From NCBI RefSeq assembly GCF_001411555.2, contig NC_049914.1, positions 9,314,273 through 9,378,272 of the forward strand: a stretch of 64,000 nt of DNA, given 5' to 3'. The notes below the pieces were generated by a model. That model worked only from the letters and a program-made list of their open reading frames with translations, had not been told where the DNA came from and did no database searches. Position 1 is the first letter of the stretch. Every line of letters begins with the position of its first letter. This DNA is from Juglans regia (Eukaryota > Streptophyta > Magnoliopsida > Fagales > Juglandaceae). Shown here in pieces: positions 35,314 to 44,896 of the stretch. The position numbers and the translations under genes were made by a program.

Positions 35314-35790
35314 ATGTCGCTCATTCCTAGCATTTTTGGCGGTCGCCGAACTAATGTGTTTGATCCATTTTCTCTAGATATTTGGGATCCCTTCGATGGA
35401 TTCCTCGCCTCCGGCATTGCCAATGTCCCAGCCTCAGCACGCGAAACTGCCGCATTGGCCAACTTGCGAATCGACTGGAAGGAGACCCCCGAGGCCCATG
35501 TTTTCAAAGCCGACCTTCCGGGGCTCAAGAAGGAGGACGTGAAAGTGGAAGTTGAAGAAGGCAGAATTCTGCAGATTAGCGGAGAGAGGAGCAAAGAACA
35601 GGAGGAGAAGAACGACAAGTGGCACCGCGTTGAGAGGAGCAAGGGGAAGTTCCTACGAAGGTTCAGGCTGCCGGAAAATGCAAAGATGGATCATGTCAAG
35701 GCTAGCATGGAGGACGGAGTGCTTACTGTGACTGTTCCTAAAGAAGAAGAGAAGAAACCAGAGGTCAAACCCATTGAGATTTCCGGGTGA
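35314..35790 (+). CDS. Class I cytosolic small heat-shock protein, 158 aa
   Basis: A single-exon gene, as is usual for plant class I small heat-shock proteins. The N-terminus [20 protein letters not shown] with DIWDPFDGF is the class I signature. The alpha-crystallin domain covers residues about 48-145, with the two conserved blocks [13 protein letters not shown] and [19 protein letters not shown], and the C-terminus carries the I-x-I motif (PIEISG) used in oligomer assembly. It has no targeting peptide, so it should act in the cytosol as an ATP-independent holdase that keeps denatured proteins soluble for HSP70/HSP101. The heat-shock element and TATA box upstream indicate heat induction. The frame is intact and of normal length. 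I give no number-based name because plants have several close copies. Confidence 0.95.
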   Translation: MSLIPSIFGGRRTNVFDPFSLDIWDPFDGFLASGIANVPASARETAALANLRIDWKETPEAHVFKADLPGLKKEDVKVEVEEGRILQISGERSKEQEEKNDKWHRVERSKGKFLRRFRLPENAKMDHVKASMEDGVLTVTVPKEEEKKPEVKPIEISG

Positions 35791-35937
35791 TTAAGCAAGA
35801 TGTCCTCCAAACTCGATCGAAGCTTTCGTTTAAATGTTTGGTTTGTTGTCGTTAATTAATCCATGTCGAAGAAGTTGAGTTTGGTTTTGTTTGCCTATGT
35901 TTGTAAAAGCTTGAAAATGTAACTCGTTTGCTTTTAT

Positions 35938-35947
35938 AATAAATAAA
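35938..35947 (+). terminator. Polyadenylation signals of the small heat-shock gene
   Basis: Two overlapping AATAAA hexamers about 150 bases after the stop codon, in T/G-rich 3' UTR. Confidence 0.6.
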
Positions 35948-35959
35948 ACGGTTTAGTCA

Positions 35960-37389
35960 AAGTTCTTGTTTGGTTTACATAACCTCCGGTCTTTAAAATG
36001 GATGTTTAAAATTCGAAATTTTCTAAATTTATAATAAATAAATAAATAAAAATGTTTATAAATAGATTTTCTACTTATTATATATGTTAATGTGACAACT
36101 TGCATGAACAATGTGTAAGGTCTCGCATTCGCATGCAAAGCTTGAAGAAGAAAGTGCCCCGAGGGTTGGATAATGGGCCCCTAAACCAGATTTTTTTTTT
36201 CTTTCCATATTCTTGTTGACTTTGCTTTCTAAAATTCTTCTGGATCTATAGATTTTTGTGACGTGTTAGAACCCAAGCATTGGCTGATTTGCTTGTCCTC
36301 AGGAGGACACTCAAGACATATACTCATTACCTATTACAGTTCCCAAAAGCAGGGCAATGATGATCAAACCCTTTTATGTATGTCTCGCACTCTTCAATTT
36401 TTATAATATGTTACCCTCCTGCAGCAGCTTCTACAATGAAAATGATATTTGAGACACAATCATAATTGTGGACAAAAACAAAACAAAAAATAAAACGAAG
36501 TAACTCAAAAGAATAACAGAGTTTTGGGTGTTCTGTAAAATGGAACTTGTTTAATTCGGTCGGGCTTTCATGACATAACGTAACCCACTTGCCGATGGCT
36601 ACAGTGTGAAATTCATACTTGTCCATATGCTTAAAGTGATTTGACGTAGTAAATTTTATTATTTAGAGTCGCTTCTAAGTGGTTCGTCTGTTTTTATTTT
36701 TTTATAGAATAACAGTTCTCTAATTGTAGGGCGTCACTTTAAAAATTACACTATAATCAGGTTAGACTCGTGCACGATATTGAATTGTAAAACAATTTAC
36801 TTCATCTATACACGACTTGAAGTCTTAATTTTAAGCTCGCGTGGATCGCCAAGCAAAGCACTACTATGAGCATCCGCCACCACCAGTTCACTATTTTAAG
36901 ACCGTCGTTTTCCTCTTTAACCGATTTTGCAAACATCAATTTTGCCCACTACGCCGCCATTGATCCATCCATCTTCCACTATAGTTCGTCACCAACTAAC
37001 ATTTGTTTATGATTAATTCTAGTGATTTTGGTATTGCTCATGTATTTTCTCTTTTAATGTATGGTGAGGTTGGTTTGAAAAAACAAAATAAAGTTTTGTT
37101 TTGAGGAAACAATGTATGGAATTAATGGCTCACAAGGATGTTCGTCTAGGGGATCGAGTTCCGTCATGGGGTCGAGTTACCTCTAGGATGAGTGTGGGGG
37201 TAGAGATCGTTTGAGGATGTGATGGAGGGGAATACGAAGAAGTGAGGGACGACTGTATGGGGTCTCATCTGGTGTAGGCAAACTCAAACGAAGTAAAATA
37301 AAATACATACATGGCGTCCAACTATTGGAGGGTTGTTTATTAAAAAAATAACAAATTGATCGGTCTGCAGGTATTTTGTTTATCATTGT
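35960..37389. other. Intergenic DNA
   Basis: Nothing recognised. Short frames at 36411-36626 and 37183-37386 (minus) have no family signature. Confidence 0.4.
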
Positions 37390-37605
37390 ATTTAGATTTT
37401 AACACTCTCCTTACGTGGACTAGACTCTCCATCAATAAGTGAGTCCAACAAGTAGAATATTTAATTAAATGAGATAATATGTAGAGTCAGAATTTGAACT
37501 CAGGACCTCTGTTATGATATTATATGAAATTATCATTTGTCTTAAAAATTTAAATTGATAGAAAAATATATATATTTTATTATTTAATTTATATCTTAAC
37601 ATACA
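37390..37605 (-). mobile_element. Possible TRIM, second copy, minus orientation
   Basis: Read on the minus strand: TGTTAAGATATAAATTAAAT, then CAATTTAAATTTTTAAGAC, an internal GGTCCTGAGTTCAAATTCTG, ATCTCATTTAATTAAAT, and AGAGTGTTAA at the far end where a second terminal repeat would start. The order of words matches 9973-10190 in part. Confidence 0.4.
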
Positions 37606-39211
37606 GTATATTCACAAGTGAATAGAGAATGTGATTATGCTTGCCTTGTTGTATCATTAATTAGCTTTATATAACTTTCTAACCTCATTATGATCCTCAG
37701 CTCTCAAATGAATTGTTATAAAGAGCATTCACAATGGTTTATTTATCTTATCTTTTAAAATATATCAACAATATTTATTTTTTCTATTTTATATATTAAT
37801 TTTTACAATATATCATACATTAACTTATCTATTTTTTCTTCATATCATTTAAATAGTTTGTTTTTATTCTTTTTAAATATTTTCTTTCTATCAATAAATT
37901 TACAAAATCCATAGATTGTTTTTTATATTTGAAATATATTTTTATATACAATGTAATATAATTCAATCCTATACACACAAAATAAAAAAATATAAGCCAA
38001 ATAAAAATTAAAAATAAAATCAAAATATGAAAAAATTGGATAAAAAATATTTCCAATATATTTGTTAGAAGAAAATGAAATAGATGTATTTTAAATGATA
38101 AACAATAAAAAGAAATTGCGTACATTATAAAAGAAAATGAGTAAAGTAAATCAAATATAAATAATAATAAAATGTTTACAGGATGAATGGTACCAGTTAC
38201 ATGAAGCAAGGTTATTATAATAAATATTATTTTAGATCTTCTTTTATATAATTGGATGAAACTCATTTTTTGAACAATTCTTTAAATAATTTACATTTCT
38301 TGTATAACACATAAGCCATCGAGAATGCAATATTTTCATTTTCTTGTATATTTCCAATATGTTTTTGTATGAATTTTAAACTTAGAGTAGAAAAGATAGA
38401 ACATAAAGTAAATCTAACAGTATTTATGGTTGATCAAATAAAATTCTTAAACAATATTAAATGTTTAATATATTTTATAGAATTCACTTTATAGCCCATC
38501 AAATAAGTGTGTAATGTTGTGTCATCGACATTATTTATTTAATAATCAGATTATGTTGGATTAGTTGGAAAGTGAGATGTTTCAAGTTGTTACAACCTAT
38601 GTTATATCTTATATTTATAGTTGATCCAAATAGCTTTTCTCACCCAATTAACACAATTTTTTTTATCTTATAAGCATATAAAAATTATTCACATTCACAG
38701 ATTCAACTTCCTAGTGTATATAAAATTAAAACTATATTAGATAACATGAAACTAAAATTTTTTATTTCTCATTGCACTCGTGTCAGATTTTTAAATTATA
38801 TGAGACAGTATGAATTTGTAATAGTTCAGCATTTATCATTGGACGTACTGATAGTGTAATTTTTTTAAAAAATATTTTTTAAATATAAAAATTCAATAGT
38901 CATTTTTTTAATTATTAAATAAAATAATTAAATATATAAACAGTAAAAATAAAAGACAAAATCATGAAACAAGTCAGCATTTTTCTTTGTAGTATACGGT
39001 CTAAACCCGCCGGGGTCCCCCGATTAATGGGCCCCATAGAGAAGAGCCCGAGTCGTATGGAGCCCACTGTCTTGGGCTGATCTTCATCTTTCGTCCATTC
39101 TAAACTATAAAGATCTGTAATTGTGGCCAGTTTTAGAGGTATAGACAAAGTATTCCACGACTCCTACTGACAAAGACTACATATATATCTTTTACGATAA
39201 GGTTTAGGCTC
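37606..39211. other. AT-rich intergenic DNA with MITE fragments
   Basis: At 37724 the word GAGCATTCACAATGG followed by TTTATTTATCTTATC starts a copy of the element seen in the 7746-8068 intron. The 145-codon minus frame at 37829-38266 is Ile/Phe/Leu-rich because the DNA is so AT-rich; it is not a convincing gene. Confidence 0.4.
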
Positions 39212-39390
39212 GGAAAAAAGTATTTCATTTTATAATTATAATTTTTTAAAATTTTTATATAATATAACAAATAATTCAATCTTAAAATAATAATAATAAT
39301 ATTAAAAAATAATATTATAACAATATTTTATTCAATTTTAATCTCAAATCATCTCATCTCAACTCATTATTCAAACAACATCTTAATTAA
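39212..39390. mobile_element. MITE of the 'GAGATGAG' family, reverse orientation, degraded
   Basis: Right part reads CAATTTTAATCTCAAATCATCTC, then ATCTCAACTC and ATTCAAACAACATC, the inverse of the usual left end; the body is AATAATATTATAACAATA-like. Confidence 0.45.
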
Positions 39391-41327
39391 GATTAGTTCT
39401 TTTTGTTGGTTTAGTTGAAATTTCGTGGGATATAATCTTAGAAAAATGAAATACCATTCATTTGATTTGATTTTTATTTTTTTTCTCCTTTGAAAAAGAA
39501 ACTTCTTTAATTAACGTTTGAATTGTGTAGAGTATAGTCCATTATGTTTTGAGAAATGCTTTGATTATAAAGAAATTTTATAAAAGTATAATTATAAATT
39601 GATGTTGGTTGATGTGACATTTTAGATTATAAAATTATTTTTATTATAAAATATATATAACATATTATATAAAATCATGTTAGTTTATGAGTTTACTTTT
39701 ATAAAATTATAAAATATCTATTATATTTTAAATTTTCCTTCATATTTTGGTCATACAACTGTCACAAATTTATAACAGAAGGCAAGTTATGCGTTAATTT
39801 ATTAATGACAACTTTAGTTAATTCAAGAAACTTAGAATAAAAGCACATTAGCGTGTAATATTATGTTTGTAGGATTTTTGTGTAGGCAAAATAATTCTTA
39901 TATAATTAATTAAAGGATTGAGAACTAGAAGTACTAAGTTTATTAAAAGATATTGTAAAAATAAATATTTAAGTTGGCAGTAATCAATATAATATATAAA
40001 AATCTAATTTATAAGAGAAAAATACTTTAAAGTTTGGTTTTAATAGTAAAAGTATTTAATTTTATCTCATCGATATAATTTTTTAAAATTTTTATATAAA
40101 ATATAATAAATAATTTAATTTTTTAAATAAAAAATAATAATATTATTAAAAAATAATATTTTAATAATATTTAATTTAATTTTAATTTGAACTCAGCAAA
40201 CCCCACCAAAGATCGATGTAGATAAAATATTTTTCATTAATTATCATTTAAGAAGGAAAAGCCGTTGTGCAAAATGGTTAAAAAGAAGCATTATCTGAGC
40301 TGTCATTTACGGCGAATCACATGCAGCCTGCATCCACGCGGGACCCACATGACATACGCGACGGTGGAATGTATCAAATGCATAAAAGAAAAAAGACGGG
40401 GGGGAATTCAAAATCAACGGTCCCCATTCGTCCCCAACTCCGATACCGGATCTTGCCACGGTGGATAGGATCAGACCCATCATTTCCCATTGCTACACTT
40501 CGACCATGTGCCGCGGTTTTAGTCCAGCGGGACCCACTCCCCATTTCTATCTTTAATGAAATGAAAAACCCGGACCCAGCTCGGGCTCCTTGACTTCTTT
40601 TTCTCCATTGGTTGGCTCTGACTCGAGCCTCCTAAGTCCTAAGCCTCCTTGAAACCGGCTTGGAGAAGGTCTGAGCCGAGCTGATTGAGCCGGCTGTGAA
40701 ATCCCGCGCATGTGGGCCGCGTGTATCGCTGACTCTGCTACGACAGCGTTTCAGCCAGGCTGGGAGCAGATATGAAAACGCCTGAGAAAGCCCCTGATTT
40801 CGCTACGTGTACAGTATAGATTCCTCCTAGGTGTGAAAACTGGAAAGGCTCTACCTATCTATTTATTTCTCTTTTGTTTTTTTGTTTGGCCTTTTTAAAA
40901 AATTGTATTTTTTAATCTTTTAATTTATTAACATTGGAAGGCAGAAGAGGCTTCCCGTTGATCAAGAGAGGAGGAATCTTGGACCCACATAATTAGGCTG
41001 TGTCGCATTAATCAAGTCGTAATTAACCAGCAATGGACATTTGGAGAGCTTAAACAATTATTATAAAATATATGAATATTTTTTATAAAATATATAGTAT
41101 AAGATAATAAATAATAGTTTATGAGAATAATTTATTTATTTATTTATAAAATAGAGAAGTGTGAAAAGAAATTTAAAGGTAATAATTGCTTTGGACAAAT
41201 CAATAATCCTTTTTGGGAAATCTTGTCACGGCTTTAAAGCTGTGGTGGGTCTATTGTTCTTTGTCGGTATATATATATATATATCCCTAATCATGTTCAT
41301 GAATATTGTTTGGTTTTTCCCATTCTT
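39391..41327. other. Intergenic DNA, with a less AT-rich block at 40260-40830
   Basis: The 40260-40830 block is GC-richer (CGCGGGACCCAC, CCGGCTTGGAGAAGG) and may be a relic of a gene flank or promoter. Two short plus frames there (40265-40468, 40321-40593) show no family resemblance. Confidence 0.4.
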
Positions 41328-41531
41328 AGGTTGTGTTTGAATGTTGAAATGGATTGAGTTGAGTTGAGTTGAGATGATAAAATATTGTTAGAATATTATT
41401 TTTTAATATTATTATTATTTTAAAATTTGAAAAAATTAAATTATTTATTATATTTTGTGTTGAGATTTAAAAAAATTATAATAATGAGTTGAGATGAGTT
41501 GAGAGTATTTAAGGAACCAAACAAAACCTCA
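41328..41531. mobile_element. MITE of the 'GTTTGG/GAGATGAG' family
   Basis: Left TTAGGTTGTGTTTGAATG, right inverse TTGAGGTTTTGTTTGGTTCC. The body has GAGTTGAGTTGAGATGATAA and TATAATAATGAGTTGAGATG. Target duplication not clear. Confidence 0.6.
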
Positions 41532-42487
41532 AAGATAAATTGAGATAAATTATGAATAATAGTAAAATAAATTATAAATAATAATAAGATTTATAAATTA
41601 AAATTATTAAAAAATAATACAATAAATTAAGATAGATTATAAATATAAATAAGACAGATCTCCTGCAACTTGTTCCAAAAAAAATCTTTGATAAGACCGG
41701 AAGCACTCATGTTAAGGGGCGGCTTGGGAGCCACAACATCCGTTGTTGATGGGGTAGACTTGTACCCCAAGTGTTAATCACAGCACTAATTAATCTGCCT
41801 AACGCGGGGCCTATCTTCATAGATTAGCTGTCAGATATTATATTTTAGTCTTTAGACGAGGATGAGATGATGAGTGTTCCTTTTCGACAACGGGGCGCAG
41901 ACTTTTTAAAACAAGTTGCACGCCCGCCCGCCTCTTTCCCCTGCTCCATTTCCTTTCCTCCTACCTCTGTCGTCCCAAGTTGTTTCCAGTTGTAACAAAT
42001 AATATTATATATATCTATATTTATTTTGATCTGATTGTCATATTCCTAACTTTCAAAATTGAAAAACTCTCCTTTTTAGATGTATAAAAAAAAAAAAAAT
42101 TTATATATATATATATATAAATAAATAAGTGGTATCTTTTTTTTTTTTTTTTTCCCTCTGTTTTTCAGGCTTGCATTCAACTTTTTCTTTCAACATTATT
42201 AATATAAACGTTTAAAAAAATAACATTATTAATATAATAATTTTCCCGGTCAAAAGAGGATCATGTTGCTATCTTTATTTATCTATACTCTACACAATTA
42301 TTGGGTCCAACACAAAGCATTAGCTAATTAATATCCAAGCCTAGTTGGCTTGATCAGTGGGATAAGAATACAGGTAGAGAAATAATTTTAATTATTAAAA
42401 AATTTCATAAAAATAAATTAAATTGATAAAATTTTTTTATTATAAAATAAATCTAACGTATTAAATAAAATTATATTATTTTATAGA
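41532..42487. other. Intergenic DNA with simple repeats
   Basis: Poly(A)/(TA)n run at 42087-42125 and a poly(T) run at 42138-42155. No gene seen. Confidence 0.4.
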
Positions 42488-42712
42488 TTTAGGTCTCGTT
42501 TGTATTCGTAACCCATCTCAACTCACTTCAACTTATCTCATCTTATCATTACAACTTTCTTAAATTCTCACACAAAATATAATAAACAATTCAACTTTTT
42601 CAAATTTCAAAACGACTTTCTCAAATTTTTCACACAAAATATAATAAATAATTCAACTTTTATTCTATTATTCACAAACCATCTCAACTCATCTCTGAAT
42701 CCAAACCACTCG
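42488..42712. mobile_element. MITE of the 'GTTTGG/GAGATGAG' family
   Basis: Left TAGGTCTCGTTTGTATTCG with CCATCTCAACTCACTTCAAC; right CATCTCAACTCATCTCTG then AATCCAAACCACTCG. Two internal direct copies of CACACAAAATATAATAAA (near 42571 and 42632). Confidence 0.6.
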
Positions 42713-43304
42713 TTAGTTGTGTTGAATTTTTTCGTACGTGTAGCACTTATTAAATAAAAAAAATGCTTATTATAACACCAAAATGACTGAATTTTTACGC
42801 AATATTTTTTGCTTTTTATTATCTTGACTAGGAAAAAATCTGTACTTATTTTAAAACTTCTTAATGATTATTCAGAAAACACTATGAGTACGTACCAATA
42901 TCCAAAGATCAAGATCAAGAGCAGAGCAAATGAATGGTTTGTTATGCGTGTCCCATCTTGTAAACAATGAAATTCTAATTTATTTCTTCATATAATAGGA
43001 TTGGATTGCCTGAGGTTCTTCTTCCGATCCTGTGCATGTACAGCACTAATCGATTCTTGCAGCATGCATAAAGGGAGATGAAAATCTCGCCTCTTTAAGC
43101 TTGACAATCAATGATGTTTTGCATCAATGGTGCATGCTTCCATGATAGGTAAAATAATAAGCATTACGTCGGTGCTTGCTTCTCAAATGGTCGGCCCCAG
43201 ACATCCCCAAAAATTGTTGTCCGCAGCCCACGGGCATGCAACTATATCTATAAATGCCCCGTGAAGCAAGCAAGAGTACCGCTGCTCTTCGATGATGTCT
43301 GTCT
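42713..43304. other. Intergenic DNA
   Basis: Nothing recognised on either strand. Confidence 0.4.
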
Positions 43305-43313
43305 TAGCTCATA

Positions 43314-43556
43314 GAATAATGCTACTCTCATCACTTCCGGTCCCGCTCTCGGTCCCGCTACATTTTTTTTATTTTTTTAATATATTTTTTTTTACTTAAT
43401 GATTAAGTAAGTATTTTTTAATGATATTATAATTTTTTTTAAATATTTTATAGTGTTACAAAAATACATGTATAAAAAAGTAAAATAAAAAAACACTACA
43501 TTTTACACTAAGCGGGATTGAGAGCGGGAGAGGGAGCGGGGGCTGTAGCACGATTC
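43314..43556. mobile_element. MULE-type MITE, GAATAATGCTAC ends (243 bp, perfect 9-bp TSD)
   Basis: Ends are GAATAATGCTAC and GTAGCACGATTC (inverse GAATCGTGCTAC). TAGCTCATA flanks both sides (43305-43313, 43557-43565). Inside, GGTCCCGCTCTC and the inverse of AGAGCGGGA form a second set of arms, and the core ACTTAATGATTAAGTAAG is shared with 31716-31945. Confidence 0.85.
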
Positions 43557-43572
43557 TAGCTCATATTGTTTT

Positions 43573-43727
43573 TACTATTGTTACGACTGTATCACGTATT
43601 TCTTTTAAAAAGTAGTAGGATTTATATTAAAAAATTAATTTTTTTATATAAATTTTATATTTATTCATTTTCTTTTAAAAAAAGTACGCGACGTTTGCAA
43701 ACTATATGACTATAAATATTACTTCTC
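43573..43727. mobile_element. MULE-type MITE, copy 4 (155 bp, perfect 9-bp TSD)
   Basis: Flanked by TATTGTTTT at 43564-43572 and 43728-43736. The right end (ACTATAAATATTACTTCTC) is of the 5693 family; the left end is slightly shortened (TACTATTGTTACGACTG). Its left duplication overlaps the last two bases of the duplication of the preceding element. Confidence 0.8.
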
Positions 43728-44045
43728 TATTGTTTTACTTTCGATAAATGTATCCACACATATATGAGCACAATTGTACATATATTTTTGGGTGACTACA
43801 AATTATGCACCGATAAATAGGTCTTATAAATTTACAAGGTTAATAAGTATTTGTTGAGTAGAAGATGAGGTACAATCCTATATGCGAGCACTCTACCATG
43901 ATCCTCTTCATTCTACATAAAATAGATAGTATCTATTGGACATAAATAAAAAATGATTTTTTATTTTTATTTTTATTAAGAACACTAACCACTACAACAG
44001 TTTATTATTACTATTATTTTCGGTTCTTGTCATAAAAAGTATGAG

Positions 44046-44237
44046 ATTAGGTTTGAATAGACAGTTCAGATGAGAAGAGATATTTTATTAAAAATTGAAT
44101 AAAATATTATTAAAATATAATTTTATTATTATTATTTTTATTTTAGAATTTAAAAAAATTAAATAATTTATTATATTTTTATATAAAAATTTAAAAAAAT
44201 TATAATAATAAAATGAGATATTTTATGTAACCCTATT
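44046..44237. mobile_element. MITE of the 'GTTTGG/GAGATGAG' family, degraded
   Basis: AGGTTTGAATAGACAGTTCAG at the left, AATGAGATATTTTATGTAAC then CCTATTT at the right; the AT-rich body matches 24813-25016 word for word in places (TTAAAAATTGAATAAAATAT). Confidence 0.5.
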
Positions 44238-44663
44238 TTTCTTTTTAATTTCCACCTTAATCTTTGACTATTATCTTTGACTGCACATGAATATAAAAGT
44301 GCAAAAAAAAAAAAAAATGGAAATCCAAAAATTACGAAAGTGTGACTTTATGCATCGACTTTAGTAATTTGAGATTAAACATGAAATAAATAAATAATTC
44401 TAAGAAATTTAGATGGAAGAGAAGAGACCAGAGAGAGTGGGTCAGCTGCCCCTCCAATTTACCGTGTTGGTGTTGGTTTAACGGAATCAACCAACTCAAT
44501 GCGTGGTGGTTGAGTTACAAAGGACAAACAAAATGTAGCCGAGCCGAGAAGAGAGAGCAGCAGCAGTAGCACCAACCGTGAGTAACATTCCAACCCAACA
44601 CTGGTTTACTTCACCTTTGCCCCGCCACAAAAAGTCTCTCTCCTGCGCGTGCTTCTCACCCTA

Positions 44664-44690
44664 CCTCTCTCTCTCTCTCTCTCTCCCTCT
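44664..44690 (+). repeat. (CT)n microsatellite in the PUB13-like leader or promoter
   Basis: About ten CT units some 210 bases upstream of the start codon, comparable to CT tracts in other plant leaders. Confidence 0.75.
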
Positions 44691-44705
44691 AGCTCGCTCT
44701 CTCTC

Positions 44706-44729
44706 ATGGAGACTTGGAGACGACTATGA
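44706..44729 (+). CDS. Upstream ORF 1 in the PUB13-like leader (7 codons)
   Basis: ATG GAG ACT TGG ... TGA encodes METWRRL. Its last A and its stop codon overlap the start of the next upstream ORF in the form ATGA. It is real as a regulatory element only if transcription starts upstream of it, which the CT tract at 44664-44690 makes plausible. Confidence 0.45.
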   Translation: METWRRL

Positions 44730-44761
44730 CCAGCTGTTCCGGCCTCTGCAGAATTATTTAG
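44726..44761 (+). CDS. Upstream ORF 2 in the PUB13-like leader (11 codons)
   Basis: Encodes MTSCSGLCRII and ends with TAG, 135 bases before the main start codon. It begins inside the end of upstream ORF 1. Confidence 0.45.
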   Translation: MTSCSGLCRII

Positions 44762-44896
44762 AGGAAAACTTTTACTTATCACGTCCGCGCCTACGCTATA
44801 CGGAGAAGAACCCTCACTGCTGCCGCCTCCGCCGAATCTACGGGTGGTGCTTTCAAAACGGTGCGTGTTGCTGATATTTGAGAGATCGGGGGAGTT

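Noticed and set aside
37829..38266. 145-codon minus frame resembling a membrane protein
   Set aside because: Ile/Phe/Leu/Tyr content reflects extreme AT-richness; no ordered pattern of membrane segments or known motif.
40265..40593. Two short plus frames in a GC-richer block
   Set aside because: No family resemblance, no splice partner; the block may be a gene flank but nothing more can be supported.
44578..44874. 98-codon frame before the PUB13-like gene
   Set aside because: Begins with GTG, not ATG, and passes through the CT microsatellite; better explained as leader sequence with short upstream ORFs.
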